DNA of 64,000 bases from Phenylobacterium sp. SCN 70-31. GTDB taxonomy: Bacteria; Pseudomonadota; Alphaproteobacteria; Caulobacterales; Caulobacteraceae. The stretch covers positions 1-64,000 of the forward strand of contig NZ_MEEX01000016.1 in assembly GCF_001724605.1 (NCBI RefSeq). The letters run 5' to 3'. Under the pieces are notes generated by a model, which had not been told where the DNA came from, did no database searches, and saw only the letters and a program-made list of their open reading frames with translations. The position numbers were made by a program, and so were the translations under genes. The number at the start of each line of letters is the position of its first letter. Position 1 is the first letter of the stretch. Positions 26,115-34,651 of this stretch are shown piece after piece.

Positions 26115-27304
26115 GCGCCGACGCCCTGGCTCTCCTCGCCCGCGCCAACATCGTGGGCGCCGTCGCGGTCCTGCTGGTGCTGGGCCTGGGCGCGCCGGTG
26201 CGCCGCGCCTTCGGCTCTCAGGTCGCCTACGCGCTGTGGCTGCTGGTTCCGGCCGCCGCCTTCGCCGCCCTCCTGCCCCGGCCCGAAGCCGCCACGATCC
26301 TCAGTCCGGTCGTGCTGGCCGCCTCCGAGGCGGCGTCCCGGGACATCGCGACAACGGCGGACCGCTCCGCCGATATGCTGTTCGCCGGCTGGCTGCTCGG
26401 CGCCGGGGGGCTGGCGGCAGTCTTCGTGGCCCAGCAGACCCGCTATGTGGCCGGCCTGGGTCGCCTCACGCCCGCGGGACCGGGACACTTCCGGTCGGAC
26501 CGGCTCGACGCGGGTCCTGCGGTCATCGGCGCGTTGCGTCCCCGGATCGTCACCCCGGCCGACTTCGACGTACGGTTCGACGCCCGGGAGCGGGAGGTCG
26601 TGCTGGCCCATGAGGCGGCGCACCTGGCGCGCGGCGACGCCCTGGCCAACCTCGCCGTCGCCGCGGCGCTGTGTCTGTGCTGGTTCAACCCGCTGGCGCA
26701 CGTGGCGGCCCGTCGTTTCCGGATGGATCAGGAACTGGCCTGCGACGCCGACGTGCTCGCGCGCTTCCCCACCGCCCGGCGGGCCTATGCCGCGGCCCTC
26801 CTCAAGACCCAGCTCACGACCCAGCCCCTGCCGCTCGGCTGCCATTGGCCGTCGGCGGCCGAACACCCCCTGAAGGAGCGCATCGCCATGCTGACCCTGC
26901 CCCAACCCGGACACCGGACCCGCGCCATCGGCCTGGGCGTCGCCGGCCTCGCCGCCCTGGCCGCCGGCGCCGCGGCCTGGGCCGCCCAGCCGCCATCGCC
27001 GCCGGTTCTGGTCGCGGCGCCGAACTGGATCCAGCGCCCCGACGCCAAGGACATCGCCAGGGTCTACCCAAGAAAGGCTCTCGCCCAGCGCCTGGCGGGC
27101 CGCGCCGTCGTCACCTGCCGCGTCGCGGGCGATGGGCGGCTCGAGCGCTGCAGTGTGACGATGGAATCGCCCGTCGACGCCGGGTTCGGCCCGGCCGCCC
27201 TGGACCTGACCGATCGCTTCCGGATGGACGCCGTGGGACGCGACGGCCAGCCCACCGCCGGGGGGGAAGTCCGCATCCCCATCATATTCATGGCGCCGGT
27301 CTGA
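26111..27304 (+). CDS. M56 (BlaR1-like) metallopeptidase fused to TonB C-terminal domain
   Basis: A 397-residue membrane protein. N-terminal membrane helices (about residues 10-30, 35-55, 90-110) precede the M56 zinc site HEAAH at about residue 166, with the downstream acid in DQELACDAD. Another transmembrane segment lies at about 275-295. The C-terminal 85 residues match the TonB/energy transducer C-terminal fold (YPRKALAQRLAGRAVVTCRV..DGRLERCSV). There is no penicillin-binding sensor domain as in BlaR1, so the signal may be different. It is coupled to blaI. Its 3' end overlaps the convergent NAT gene by 17 bp. Confidence 0.88.
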   Translation: MSADALALLARANIVGAVAVLLVLGLGAPVRRAFGSQVAYALWLLVPAAAFAALLPRPEAATILSPVVLAASEAASRDIATTADRSADMLFAGWLLGAGGLAAVFVAQQTRYVAGLGRLTPAGPGHFRSDRLDAGPAVIGALRPRIVTPADFDVRFDAREREVVLAHEAAHLARGDALANLAVAAALCLCWFNPLAHVAARRFRMDQELACDADVLARFPTARRAYAAALLKTQLTTQPLPLGCHWPSAAEHPLKERIAMLTLPQPGHRTRAIGLGVAGLAALAAGAAAWAAQPPSPPVLVAAPNWIQRPDAKDIARVYPRKALAQRLAGRAVVTCRVAGDGRLERCSVTMESPVDAGFGPAALDLTDRFRMDAVGRDGQPTAGGEVRIPIIFMAPV

Positions 27305-28115
27305 CCGGCGCGCCCTCACCGGCCGCCCATTCGATGAAGGGCCGCCAGGCGGGCTCGACGGGCAGGCCGAAGACCTCGCGAAGAGTCTGCTCCAGGCCGT
27401 CGGCGTCGAGGACGGTCTGGACCGGCGCGCCGTCGCGGGGACGGACGGTGAGGCGATTGAACAGGAGGCCGTAGCGCGCCTCGTCCCGCGTCGCCGCCAC
27501 CATCAGGGTCGCGCGGAAGGGCGAGGTGGGATGGGTGGCGGTGAACCAGTTGGCCATCTCGTAGTCGCGCGGCTCGCAGGGGACCATCGACAGGTCGTAG
27601 GCCGGGACCCAGCCCGCCTCGCGCCGCACCTCCTGGGCGAAGCCGCCCGGAATGGGGACCAGGCGATAGGTGTCGTGATCGGTCGGCTGCTCGACGTCGG
27701 CGACGAACCGCAGCGGCGCGGGGAGGACGCAGCCCCCGAAGCCCACGTCCACGAGCCAGTCCTCGCCCCCGGCCGCGACCTTGAGGAGTTGGTGGGTCCG
27801 AGGCTGGGCCGGCGCGTCGGGCGGGGCGTTCCAGCGCACGCGGGCGGCCAGACCCTCGACCTCGAAACCCAGGGCCGTGAGCACCCGGGCGAACAGGCTG
27901 TTGTGCTCGAAGCAGTAGCCCCCGCGGCGACCGTGGATCAGCTTGGCGTCCACCGCCTCGGGCGAAATGTCGATTCCGCGCTCCAGGAGCACGTCGATCG
28001 CCTCGAACGGGATCGCGGCGGGATGCAGGCGATGCAGGGCGCGCAGCGTCGACAGGCTGGAGTCGCGCGGGCCGTCGTAGCCGATGCGGGCGAAATAGGC
28101 GTCGAGGTCGGTCAT
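27288..28115 (-). CDS. nat: Arylamine N-acetyltransferase
   Basis: A 275-residue NAT enzyme that acetylates arylamines and hydrazines with acetyl-CoA via a Cys-His-Asp triad. The Cys lies in RRGGYCFEHN, His in RTHQLL and Asp in LVDVGFGG, all in normal order. Length is typical (about 270-280). Its stop lies inside the end of the convergent M56 gene. No linked substrate pathway is visible. Confidence 0.93.
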   Translation of the reverse strand: MTDLDAYFARIGYDGPRDSSLSTLRALHRLHPAAIPFEAIDVLLERGIDISPEAVDAKLIHGRRGGYCFEHNSLFARVLTALGFEVEGLAARVRWNAPPDAPAQPRTHQLLKVAAGGEDWLVDVGFGGCVLPAPLRFVADVEQPTDHDTYRLVPIPGGFAQEVRREAGWVPAYDLSMVPCEPRDYEMANWFTATHPTSPFRATLMVAATRDEARYGLLFNRLTVRPRDGAPVQTVLDADGLEQTLREVFGLPVEPAWRPFIEWAAGEGAPVRPAP

Positions 28116-28178
28116 GCCCCTAACCTAGGGTGCGCAAGCGCGATTGCGAGGGCGCTCGTCCCCCGGCGCTCGCTTCCC

Positions 28179-29117
28179 TCAGGCGTCGAAGTCGAGTCCC
28201 ATGTCGCCGTAGAAGGCGCGCTTGTCGGCCCAGCGTTCGTCGACGGCGACGTGCAGGAAGAGGTGGACCGGGCGGTCTAGGATCACGCCCAGTTCCTCGC
28301 GCGCCTTCTGGCCGATCCACTTCAGGGTCTGGCCGCCCTTGCCCAGGATGATCGGCCGCTGGCTCTCGCGCTCGACATAGATGGTCTGCTCGATGCGCAC
28401 ACCGCCGTCCTTGCGCTCCTGGAACGCGGTGGTCTCGACCGCAGCGGCGTAGGGCAGTTCGTCGTGCACGCGCAGGTACAGCTTCTCCCGCGTGATCTCG
28501 GCGGCCAGCAGGCGGGCCGGCAGGTCGGCGGTCTGGTCCTCGGGATACAGCCACGGCCCCTCGGGCATCAGGGCGGCCAGGCGGGCGCGCAGGTCCTCGA
28601 CCCCCGAACCGGTGACGGCCGAGATCATGAAGACCTCGGAATAGACCCCGGTGTCGAAGAGGCGCTGCGACAGCGCCAGCAGGTCCTCGCGCTTCAGCTG
28701 GTCGACCTTGTTGAGGGCCAGGATCACCTGGCGGCCGGCGGTCTTGAGCCCCGCGACGATGGCCTCGACATCGGCCGCCGAGCGGCGGTCGGCGGCGCGG
28801 CCCTCCGGCCCGGCGGCGGCGATCTCGGCCGGAGCGTCCACTAGGTGGACCACGGCGTCGGCGTCCTCGGCCCCGCCCCACGCGGCGCGCACCATCGCCC
28901 GGTCCAGCCGGCGGCGCGGCTGGAAGATGCCGGGGGTGTCCACCAGCACGATCTGCGTCTCGCCCGCCAGCGCCACGCCACGCACGGGGAAGCGGGTGGT
29001 CTGGACCTTCTGGGTGACGATCGAGACCTTGGCGCCTACCAGCCGGTTGGTGAGCGTCGACTTGCCGGCGTTGGGCGCGCCGATGATGGCGGCGAAACCT
29101 GCGCGGGTCGTACTCAT
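28179..29117 (-). CDS. era: GTPase Era
   Basis: Era is an essential GTPase for 16S rRNA maturation and 30S assembly. The 312-residue product has G1 GAPNAGKST, G3 DTPG, G4 NKVD, and a C-terminal KH domain with RPIILGKGGQTLKWIGQKARE. It is coupled to rnc (ATGA at 29114-29117), continuing the lepB-rnc-era operon. Confidence 0.97.
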   Translation of the reverse strand: MSTTRAGFAAIIGAPNAGKSTLTNRLVGAKVSIVTQKVQTTRFPVRGVALAGETQIVLVDTPGIFQPRRRLDRAMVRAAWGGAEDADAVVHLVDAPAEIAAAGPEGRAADRRSAADVEAIVAGLKTAGRQVILALNKVDQLKREDLLALSQRLFDTGVYSEVFMISAVTGSGVEDLRARLAALMPEGPWLYPEDQTADLPARLLAAEITREKLYLRVHDELPYAAAVETTAFQERKDGGVRIEQTIYVERESQRPIILGKGGQTLKWIGQKAREELGVILDRPVHLFLHVAVDERWADKRAFYGDMGLDFDA

Positions 29118-29812
29118 TCGTGACCCTCTCGCTTGATGAGCATGGCCTGGGCGGCGGCCTTCTCGGCCGACTGGCGCGAGCCGCCCTCCCCGCGCTCGGG
29201 CTCCAGCCCCTGGACCCGGACCTCGATGGTGAAGACAGGCGCGTGGGCGGGGCCCTCGCGGGCCACGACCTCATAGGCCGGGAGCGGCAGGCCGCGGCCC
29301 TGCACCCACTCCTGGAGCTGGGTCTTGGGATCCTTGGCGCGCGGGGCGTCCACGTGCGGGAACTCCTCGGCCCAGAAGCGCTCGAAGAACGCGCGGGCGG
29401 TGTCGAGCCCGCCGTCGATGTAGAGGGCCGCGATCAGCGCCTCGCAGGCGTCGCCCAGCACGGCGTCCGACTTACGCGCGCCCACCTTGGTGGCGCTGGC
29501 CGACAGCCGCAGCGCCGCAGGCAGACCGACGCGCTCGGCGGCGCGGGCGCAGGCGTGGTAGTTCACGAGGCTGGCGAGGCGTCGCGACATCTCCCCTTCC
29601 CGCGCATCGGGATCGAGGGCCATCAGCCGCTCGGCCGCGCAGAGATTGAGGACGCGGTCGCCCAAGAACTCCAGGCGCTCGTTGTGGCGCACCTCGCGCG
29701 CGCCGTCGCCCACGCTGGCGTGGGTGAGCGCCCGCTCCAGGAGGTCGCGGTCGGCGAAGGTATGGCCGATGCGGTGTTCGAGTTCCTCGACCGCCGCGAT
29801 TCTCGCGTTCAT
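29114..29812 (-). CDS. rnc: Ribonuclease III
   Basis: RNase III cleaves double-stranded RNA in rRNA processing and regulation. The 232-residue protein has the catalytic signature ERLEFLGDRVLN, the GDACEALIAALYIDGG motif with further metal-binding acids, and a C-terminal dsRNA-binding domain beginning KTQLQEWVQGRG. Start and stop overlap lepB and era by 4 bp each. Confidence 0.97.
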   Translation of the reverse strand: MNARIAAVEELEHRIGHTFADRDLLERALTHASVGDGAREVRHNERLEFLGDRVLNLCAAERLMALDPDAREGEMSRRLASLVNYHACARAAERVGLPAALRLSASATKVGARKSDAVLGDACEALIAALYIDGGLDTARAFFERFWAEEFPHVDAPRAKDPKTQLQEWVQGRGLPLPAYEVVAREGPAHAPVFTIEVRVQGLEPERGEGGSRQSAEKAAAQAMLIKREGHE

Positions 29813-30591
29813 TTCAGGACTTTGAAGAACCGGCTGGGCCGTGCGTCGAGGACCCAGGTCCAGGGCTTGAAGATGGTGGCCTCGGGCTTCCACGAGAGCA
29901 GGATGATCTCGGCCTTGCCCACCAGGTGGTCGGCGGGCACGTATCCGACGCCGTTGAGCGCCGGCGGCACGCGGCTGTCCAGCGAGTTGTCACGGTTGTC
30001 GCCGATGGCGAAGTAGTGGCCGTCGGGCACGATGTAGACGTCGGTGTTGTCGAGGTCGCCGTCCGTCCCGAAGTCCTGGGTCACATAGGTGCGGCCGCCC
30101 GGCAGGCGCTCCTGATAGCGGGCGACCTCGCGGATCTGGCCGTAGCCGACGTCGGTCCGCACGGGCGACAGCGGCTCGCGCTCGATCAGCTTGTCGTTGA
30201 TGTAGAGCAGGCCGTCCCGCATCTGGAGGCGGTCGCCCGGCAAGCCCAGGATGCGCTTGACGTAGTCGGTGCGCCCGTCGCTGGGCAGCTTGAAGACGGC
30301 GATGTCCCCGCGATTGACCGGCCGCTCCATGATACGACCCTCGAACAGCGGCGGGCTGAACGGGATCGAGTGCTTGGACCAGCCGTAGCTGTATTTCGAG
30401 ACGATGATGTAGTCGCCCTCGTACAGGTTGGGCTCCATCGAGGCCGACGGGATCGTGAACGGCTGGAAGAAGATGACCCGCAGCACCAGCGCGATCAGCA
30501 GCGCGAAGACGATCGTCTTGACGATCTCGACCAGCTCCTTGAGGGCGCTGGATTTTTCCGGCGTCTCGACGCCCTGCACGTTCTGGCTCAT
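29809..30591 (-). CDS. lepB: Signal peptidase I
   Basis: LepB removes signal peptides from exported proteins at the inner membrane. The 260-residue product has one N-terminal transmembrane helix (about residues 22-42). The catalytic Ser lies in IPSASMEPNL and the catalytic Lys in DYVKRILGLPGD, with box E GDNRDNSLDSR. The ATG at 30591 is preceded by AGGAA. A perfect 20-bp palindrome lies just upstream in the leader. It is first in the lepB-rnc-era operon. Confidence 0.97.
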   Translation of the reverse strand: MSQNVQGVETPEKSSALKELVEIVKTIVFALLIALVLRVIFFQPFTIPSASMEPNLYEGDYIIVSKYSYGWSKHSIPFSPPLFEGRIMERPVNRGDIAVFKLPSDGRTDYVKRILGLPGDRLQMRDGLLYINDKLIEREPLSPVRTDVGYGQIREVARYQERLPGGRTYVTQDFGTDGDLDNTDVYIVPDGHYFAIGDNRDNSLDSRVPPALNGVGYVPADHLVGKAEIILLSWKPEATIFKPWTWVLDARPSRFFKVLK

Positions 30592-30605
30592 CGACTGTTC
30601 CTGAT

Positions 30606-30625
30606 CGTCCCGGCGCGCCGGGACG
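30606..30625. promoter_or_regulatory. Perfect 20-bp palindrome in the lepB leader
   Basis: CGTCCCGGCG and CGCCGGGACG are exact inverted halves with no spacer, ending 15 bases before the lepB start codon and just upstream of its ribosome site. In RNA it would form an 8-bp hairpin. As DNA it is an ideal homodimer site. There is no T-tract and the role is unknown. Confidence 0.55.
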
Positions 30626-30774
30626 GCGCCTGCGTATCCGCTCCCTAGCGCATGAGCAAGTTCGGCGCCCGTGAACATTGCGACATCCGGTCGCCGCGCC
30701 GCCCGCGGCGGGCCGGAGCCACCCTGCGGCGACTGGACCGGTGACACGGCCGCCGGGCGGCCTATGTAGGCGGC

Positions 30775-31677
30775 ATGAGCCGCGACGCGCTGCCTCCGCT
30801 ACACCTCCTGCTGGCCCTGGCGGTCGTGGCCGTCTGGGGAACCAACTTCGTCGTGATCAAATGGGGACTCGAAGCGTTCCCGCCCCTCACCTTCGCGGCG
30901 CTGCGGTTCACCTTCGCGCTCCTGCCCGCCGTCTTCTTCCTGAAGCGGCCCGACGTCCCGTGGCGGAACCTTGCGACCTACGGCGTGCTGATCGGCGTGG
31001 GCCAGTTCGGCGTGCTCTACATCGCCATGACCCAGTGGATCTCGCCCGGGCTGGCCAGCCTGGTGGTGCAGGTGCAGGCTTTCTTCACCATCGGCTTCGC
31101 CATGCTCCTGGCGGGCGAGCGGGTGCGGACCTACCAGATCGCGGCCCTGACCCTGGCCGGCGGAGGGCTGGCCTGGCTGCTGACCCACACCGACGGCGAC
31201 GCGACCCCCCTGGGTCTGGCGCTGGTGCTGTTCGCCGCCCTGGCCTGGGCCGGCGGCAACACGGCGCAGCGGGCCGCGGGCCCGATCAACGTGCTGGCCT
31301 ATGTGGTCTGGGCGAGCCTGTTCTCGGCCCCGCCCCTGATCGCTCTGGCCCTCGTGCTGGAAGGCTGGCCGGCCGTGTCCCAGTCGATCGCCCACGCCAC
31401 GGCGGCCGCCTGGGCCGCCGTGGCCTGGCAATCGGTGGGGAACACCATCTTCGGCTATTCGGCCTGGGCGTGGCTGCTGGCGCGGCATCCGGCGGCGTCG
31501 ATCGCCCCTCTCGCCCTTTTGGTGCCGGTGTTCGGCATGGGGGCCTCGGCCTGGCTACTGGGCGAGAGCCTGGCGTCCTGGAAGCTGACGGCGGCGGCGC
31601 TGGTGCTGAGCGGACTGGCGCTGAACACGCTGTGGCCGCGGTTCGCCGCACTGCGAGCCGCGCGGACGGCGCCCTGA
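30775..31677 (+). CDS. EamA/DMT family transporter
   Basis: A 300-residue drug/metabolite-type permease with ten predicted transmembrane helices in two EamA repeats (first repeat VVAVWGTNFVVIKWGL..., second VLFAALAWAGGNTAQR...). The C-terminal segment LLGESLASWKLTAAALVLSGLALN is typical. Substrate is not predictable. It is on the plus strand inside an otherwise minus-strand housekeeping block between acpS and lepB. Confidence 0.9.
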   Translation: MSRDALPPLHLLLALAVVAVWGTNFVVIKWGLEAFPPLTFAALRFTFALLPAVFFLKRPDVPWRNLATYGVLIGVGQFGVLYIAMTQWISPGLASLVVQVQAFFTIGFAMLLAGERVRTYQIAALTLAGGGLAWLLTHTDGDATPLGLALVLFAALAWAGGNTAQRAAGPINVLAYVVWASLFSAPPLIALALVLEGWPAVSQSIAHATAAAWAAVAWQSVGNTIFGYSAWAWLLARHPAASIAPLALLVPVFGMGASAWLLGESLASWKLTAAALVLSGLALNTLWPRFAALRAARTAP

Positions 31678-31698
31678 CCGGCGTCGCCGCCGCGGGCC

Positions 31699-32127
31699 TC
31701 AGACCTGCCGCGGCGCCGCAGGGTCCGGGACGGCCGGCACGGCCTCGATGATCACAAAGGCCTGGGCGTAGGGATGATCGTCGGTGAGCGACAGGTGGAT
31801 CGTCGCCGTCATGCCCGGCGGCGTCATCTGCCGGAGGCGCGCCAACGCACCGCCGGTGAGCGCCATCGTCGGCTGGCCCGAGCGCATGTTGACCACGCCC
31901 ATGTCGCGCCAGAACACACCCCGGCGGATGCCGGTGCCGAGCGCCTTGGCGCAGGCCTCCTTGGCGGCGAACCGCTTGGCGTAGCTGGCGGCCGCGTCGG
32001 CCTTGCGATCCGAGCGCGTCCGCTCGATCTCGGTGAAGACCCGCTGGCGGAAGCGGTCGCCGAACCGGTCCAGCGAAGCCTGGATGCGGCGGATGTCGGA
32101 AAGGTCGGAACCGATGCCCAGGATCAT
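31699..32127 (-). CDS. acpS: Holo-[acyl-carrier-protein] synthase
   Basis: AcpS transfers 4'-phosphopantetheine from CoA to apo-ACP. The 142-residue protein has the magnesium-binding [12 protein letters not shown] at the N-terminus and the [15 protein letters not shown] signature. Its C-terminal tail is slightly long. It lies 10 bp downstream of pdxJ on the same strand. Confidence 0.95.
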   Translation of the reverse strand: MILGIGSDLSDIRRIQASLDRFGDRFRQRVFTEIERTRSDRKADAAASYAKRFAAKEACAKALGTGIRRGVFWRDMGVVNMRSGQPTMALTGGALARLRQMTPPGMTATIHLSLTDDHPYAQAFVIIEAVPAVPDPAAPRQV

Positions 32128-32137
32128 CTGACGCCCG

Positions 32138-32896
32138 TCACGCGGCGGCCGAGGCCCGCGCCTCGTCCATGAGGGCGCGCATCCGCTGGATGGCCGGTCC
32201 CAGCCCGATGAAGATCGCCTCGCCGATCAGGAAATGGCCGATGTTGAGTTCGGCGACCTCGGGAATCTCGGCGATGGGCTTGACGGTCTCATAGTCGATG
32301 CCGTGGCCGGCATGGACCTCGAGGCCGAATTCGGCGGCGCGGGCGGCCGCAGCGCGGAGGTTGCCCAGCAAGGCCTCGGCCTGGGGCCGGCGCTCGCGCA
32401 CGGCCTCGCAATAGGCGCCGGTGTGCAGTTCGACCACCTGGGCGCCGACGCTCTTCGCGGCCGCCACCTGGGCCTCGTCCGCGTCGATGAACAGCGACAC
32501 CCGGATACCCGCAGCCGCCAGCCGGCGCACGGCGGGCGCGATCGCGTTCTGGCCGCGCAGGACGTTCAGACCGCCCTCGGTGGTCACCTCTTCGCGGCGC
32601 TCGGGCACGAGGCAGGCGGCGTGCGGCCGGTGGGCGAGCGCGATGGCCTCCATCTCGGGCGTCACCGCGCACTCGAAGTTGAGCGGACGGCCGCGCCGAC
32701 GGCAGATGACGGCAAGCTGGTCGATATCGGCGTCGGAGATGTGGCGACGGTCCTCGCGCAGGTGGGCGGTGATCCCGTCGGCGCCCGCGGCCAGGGCGAC
32801 CTCGGCCGCGCGCACGGGATCGGGATAGCCCTCGCCCCGCGCGTTGCGCACGGTGGCCACGTGATCGATGTTGACGCCCAGTCTCAGCCGCGACAC
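32138..32896 (-). CDS. pdxJ: Pyridoxine 5'-phosphate synthase
   Basis: PdxJ condenses 3-amino-2-oxopropyl phosphate with 1-deoxyxylulose 5-phosphate in vitamin B6 synthesis. The 252-residue TIM-barrel protein has [18 protein letters not shown] at the N-terminus, the HLREDRRHI segment, and the C-terminal [11 protein letters not shown] and [12 protein letters not shown] phosphate-binding motifs. It sits between pyrE and acpS in the conserved order. Confidence 0.97.
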   Translation of the reverse strand: MSRLRLGVNIDHVATVRNARGEGYPDPVRAAEVALAAGADGITAHLREDRRHISDADIDQLAVICRRRGRPLNFECAVTPEMEAIALAHRPHAACLVPERREEVTTEGGLNVLRGQNAIAPAVRRLAAAGIRVSLFIDADEAQVAAAKSVGAQVVELHTGAYCEAVRERRPQAEALLGNLRAAAARAAEFGLEVHAGHGIDYETVKPIAEIPEVAELNIGHFLIGEAIFIGLGPAIQRMRALMDEARASAAA

Positions 32897-32914
32897 GCGC
32901 TCATCCTCTGCTGC

Positions 32915-33499
32915 TCATCCCCGCAGCCGCTTCGAGCCCGGCTCCTCGGCCGGGATGGCGGCCAGCTCCGGCGGGATCTCGTCCGGCGCGTAGGAGGGCA
33001 CGTCCACGGTCGCCAGCGCGACCAGCGGCCAACCCACGTCGGCCTTGCCGCCCGACCGATCGACGATGCAGGCGCAGCACAGGACGACGCCGCCCGCGGC
33101 CTCGACCGGCTCGACCGCCTCCCGGAACGAACCGCCCGTGGTGATGACGTCCTCGACCACCACCACCTTGGCGCCGGGCGCGATGGTGAAGGCGCGCCGC
33201 AGGCGGAACCGGCCGTCCTCGCGCTCGACATAGATCGACGGCACGCCCAGCGCCCGGGCCACTTCGTAGCCGGGGATGATGGCGCCCACCGCCGGGGCCA
33301 CGATGACGTCGGGCTTTCCGAACCGCGCCACGATCCGGTCGGCCAGCGCCCGGCACAGACGCTCGGTGCGGTCGGCGTACTGGAAGACCAGGTTCTTCTG
33401 CAGGAACATCGGCGAATGGCGGCCGGAGGCCAGGATGAAGTGCCCCTCGCGCAGGGCGCCAGCGCCGCGGAACTCTTCGAGGACGTCGTCTGTGTTCAT
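32915..33499 (-). CDS. pyrE: Orotate phosphoribosyltransferase
   Basis: PyrE forms orotidine 5'-monophosphate from orotate and PRPP in pyrimidine synthesis. The 194-residue protein has the PRPP-binding motif [13 protein letters not shown] and the ILASGRHSP substrate region near the N-terminus. It is first of a pyrE-pdxJ-acpS run and diverges from the cyclase-like gene. Confidence 0.95.
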   Translation of the reverse strand: MNTDDVLEEFRGAGALREGHFILASGRHSPMFLQKNLVFQYADRTERLCRALADRIVARFGKPDVIVAPAVGAIIPGYEVARALGVPSIYVEREDGRFRLRRAFTIAPGAKVVVVEDVITTGGSFREAVEPVEAAGGVVLCCACIVDRSGGKADVGWPLVALATVDVPSYAPDEIPPELAAIPAEEPGSKRLRG

Positions 33500-33613
33500 G
33501 AGGCGCTCCCTTACACTGGCTCGTGCGCATTTGTCGCGCCGCGCGACGGCCCGGATGGCAACCTCGCCTTAGGAAGCGCCGTTCTAGTCTGCGGGCGAGA
33601 CACGGGGAACAGG

Positions 33614-34633
33614 TTGGCCAAAGACGCCGCATCACGCCCGCCGGCCGCGAAGCCGAGCGCTCTGCCGGACGGCTTTCCCGAGGGCCTGAAGCCGCGCCTG
33701 CGCCTGTTCTTCAGCGTCGATCTGGAGGGGGCGACCCACTACAAGCAGTCACACAACACGTGGCGACCGGAAATCCTTCGATTCTACAGAGATTTCGATC
33801 TGATCCTTCAGAGCGAGTTCCACGCCTTCGCGTCGAACTACGCCGGGACGCTGAAAGCGCCGGAGTACTGGAAGAGCAACGGCGACGAACTGCTCTACAC
33901 CTGCGAACTGACCAGCCTCAGCCACGCCTATGCGCTGATGCACGTGTGGATCTGGGCGCTGCACCGGTATCAACTCCAGCACGAGCCGGGAACCGAACAC
34001 CTGGAGGCCAAATCCACCGCCTGGATCGGCCTCTTCCCCACCCCCAACGCCGAGGTGTTCTTCCGGCGGGGCGGCGAAGTGGTGGACGGCGACCTGTCCC
34101 GCGACGCCATCATCGTGCAGTCCGAACTGCGCGACGAATGGTACGCCAACCCGTCGAACGCCTCGATCACCCGAGAGTTCGTGGGCCCGTCGATCGATAC
34201 GGGGTTCCGCCTCACCTCCTGGGCGACGCCGCACCAGCTCATCCTGTCGGTGGACCTCGCATTCCTGCTCACCAGCGGCGAGCCCGAGGGGATCGGACCG
34301 CTCACGCTGCGCCTGTCGGGCAAGCAGAAGCTGAAGGGCGTGATCGACGACCAGCCCTATCCCACCCTGTGGATTCCCGTAGGCGGCCTGGGTCTGGCGC
34401 GCAGCGCCGGCGGCCCCGTGGTGACCGACCGGGCCGAGATCCGCTCGGCCTGCGAGGCGGTGATCGAGCAGAACTACCAGTCGATCACGCCGCTGTTCCT
34501 GGACGACCGGCAGGACGGCTACGACTGGGCCCCGCCCTACATCCTCAAGCGCATCCTGGCGCTGTGGGAGGACGAGCAACGCCACGCGCGCGAAGCGGGC
34601 AAGCCGCCGACGAAGGCGAGCGACGCGGCCTGA
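33614..34633 (+). CDS. Class III nucleotidyl cyclase-like protein
   Basis: A 339-residue soluble protein of unrecognised exact family whose N-terminal half resembles class III nucleotidyl cyclase domains. RLFFSVDLEGATHYKQ contains Asp36 at the first metal position, and YWKSNGDELLY contains Asp91 at the second, in the right order and spacing. WRPEILRFYRDF between them is reminiscent of stand-alone cyclases, including those of Pycsar-like systems. The second half (about 150-339) is unrecognised. The only reasonable start is TTG at 33614. No effector gene is adjacent. It lies between pyrE and spoT on the opposite strand. Cyclase activity and base specificity are inferred only. Confidence 0.6.
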   Translation: MAKDAASRPPAAKPSALPDGFPEGLKPRLRLFFSVDLEGATHYKQSHNTWRPEILRFYRDFDLILQSEFHAFASNYAGTLKAPEYWKSNGDELLYTCELTSLSHAYALMHVWIWALHRYQLQHEPGTEHLEAKSTAWIGLFPTPNAEVFFRRGGEVVDGDLSRDAIIVQSELRDEWYANPSNASITREFVGPSIDTGFRLTSWATPHQLILSVDLAFLLTSGEPEGIGPLTLRLSGKQKLKGVIDDQPYPTLWIPVGGLGLARSAGGPVVTDRAEIRSACEAVIEQNYQSITPLFLDDRQDGYDWAPPYILKRILALWEDEQRHAREAGKPPTKASDAA

Positions 34634-34651
34634 TCGGCGGTTGAAGGCGCC

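Noticed and set aside
32234..33613. Extension of the cyclase-like frame far upstream on the plus strand
   Set aside because: It runs antisense through pdxJ and pyrE; the TTG start at 33614 is sufficient and the extension has no conserved motif.
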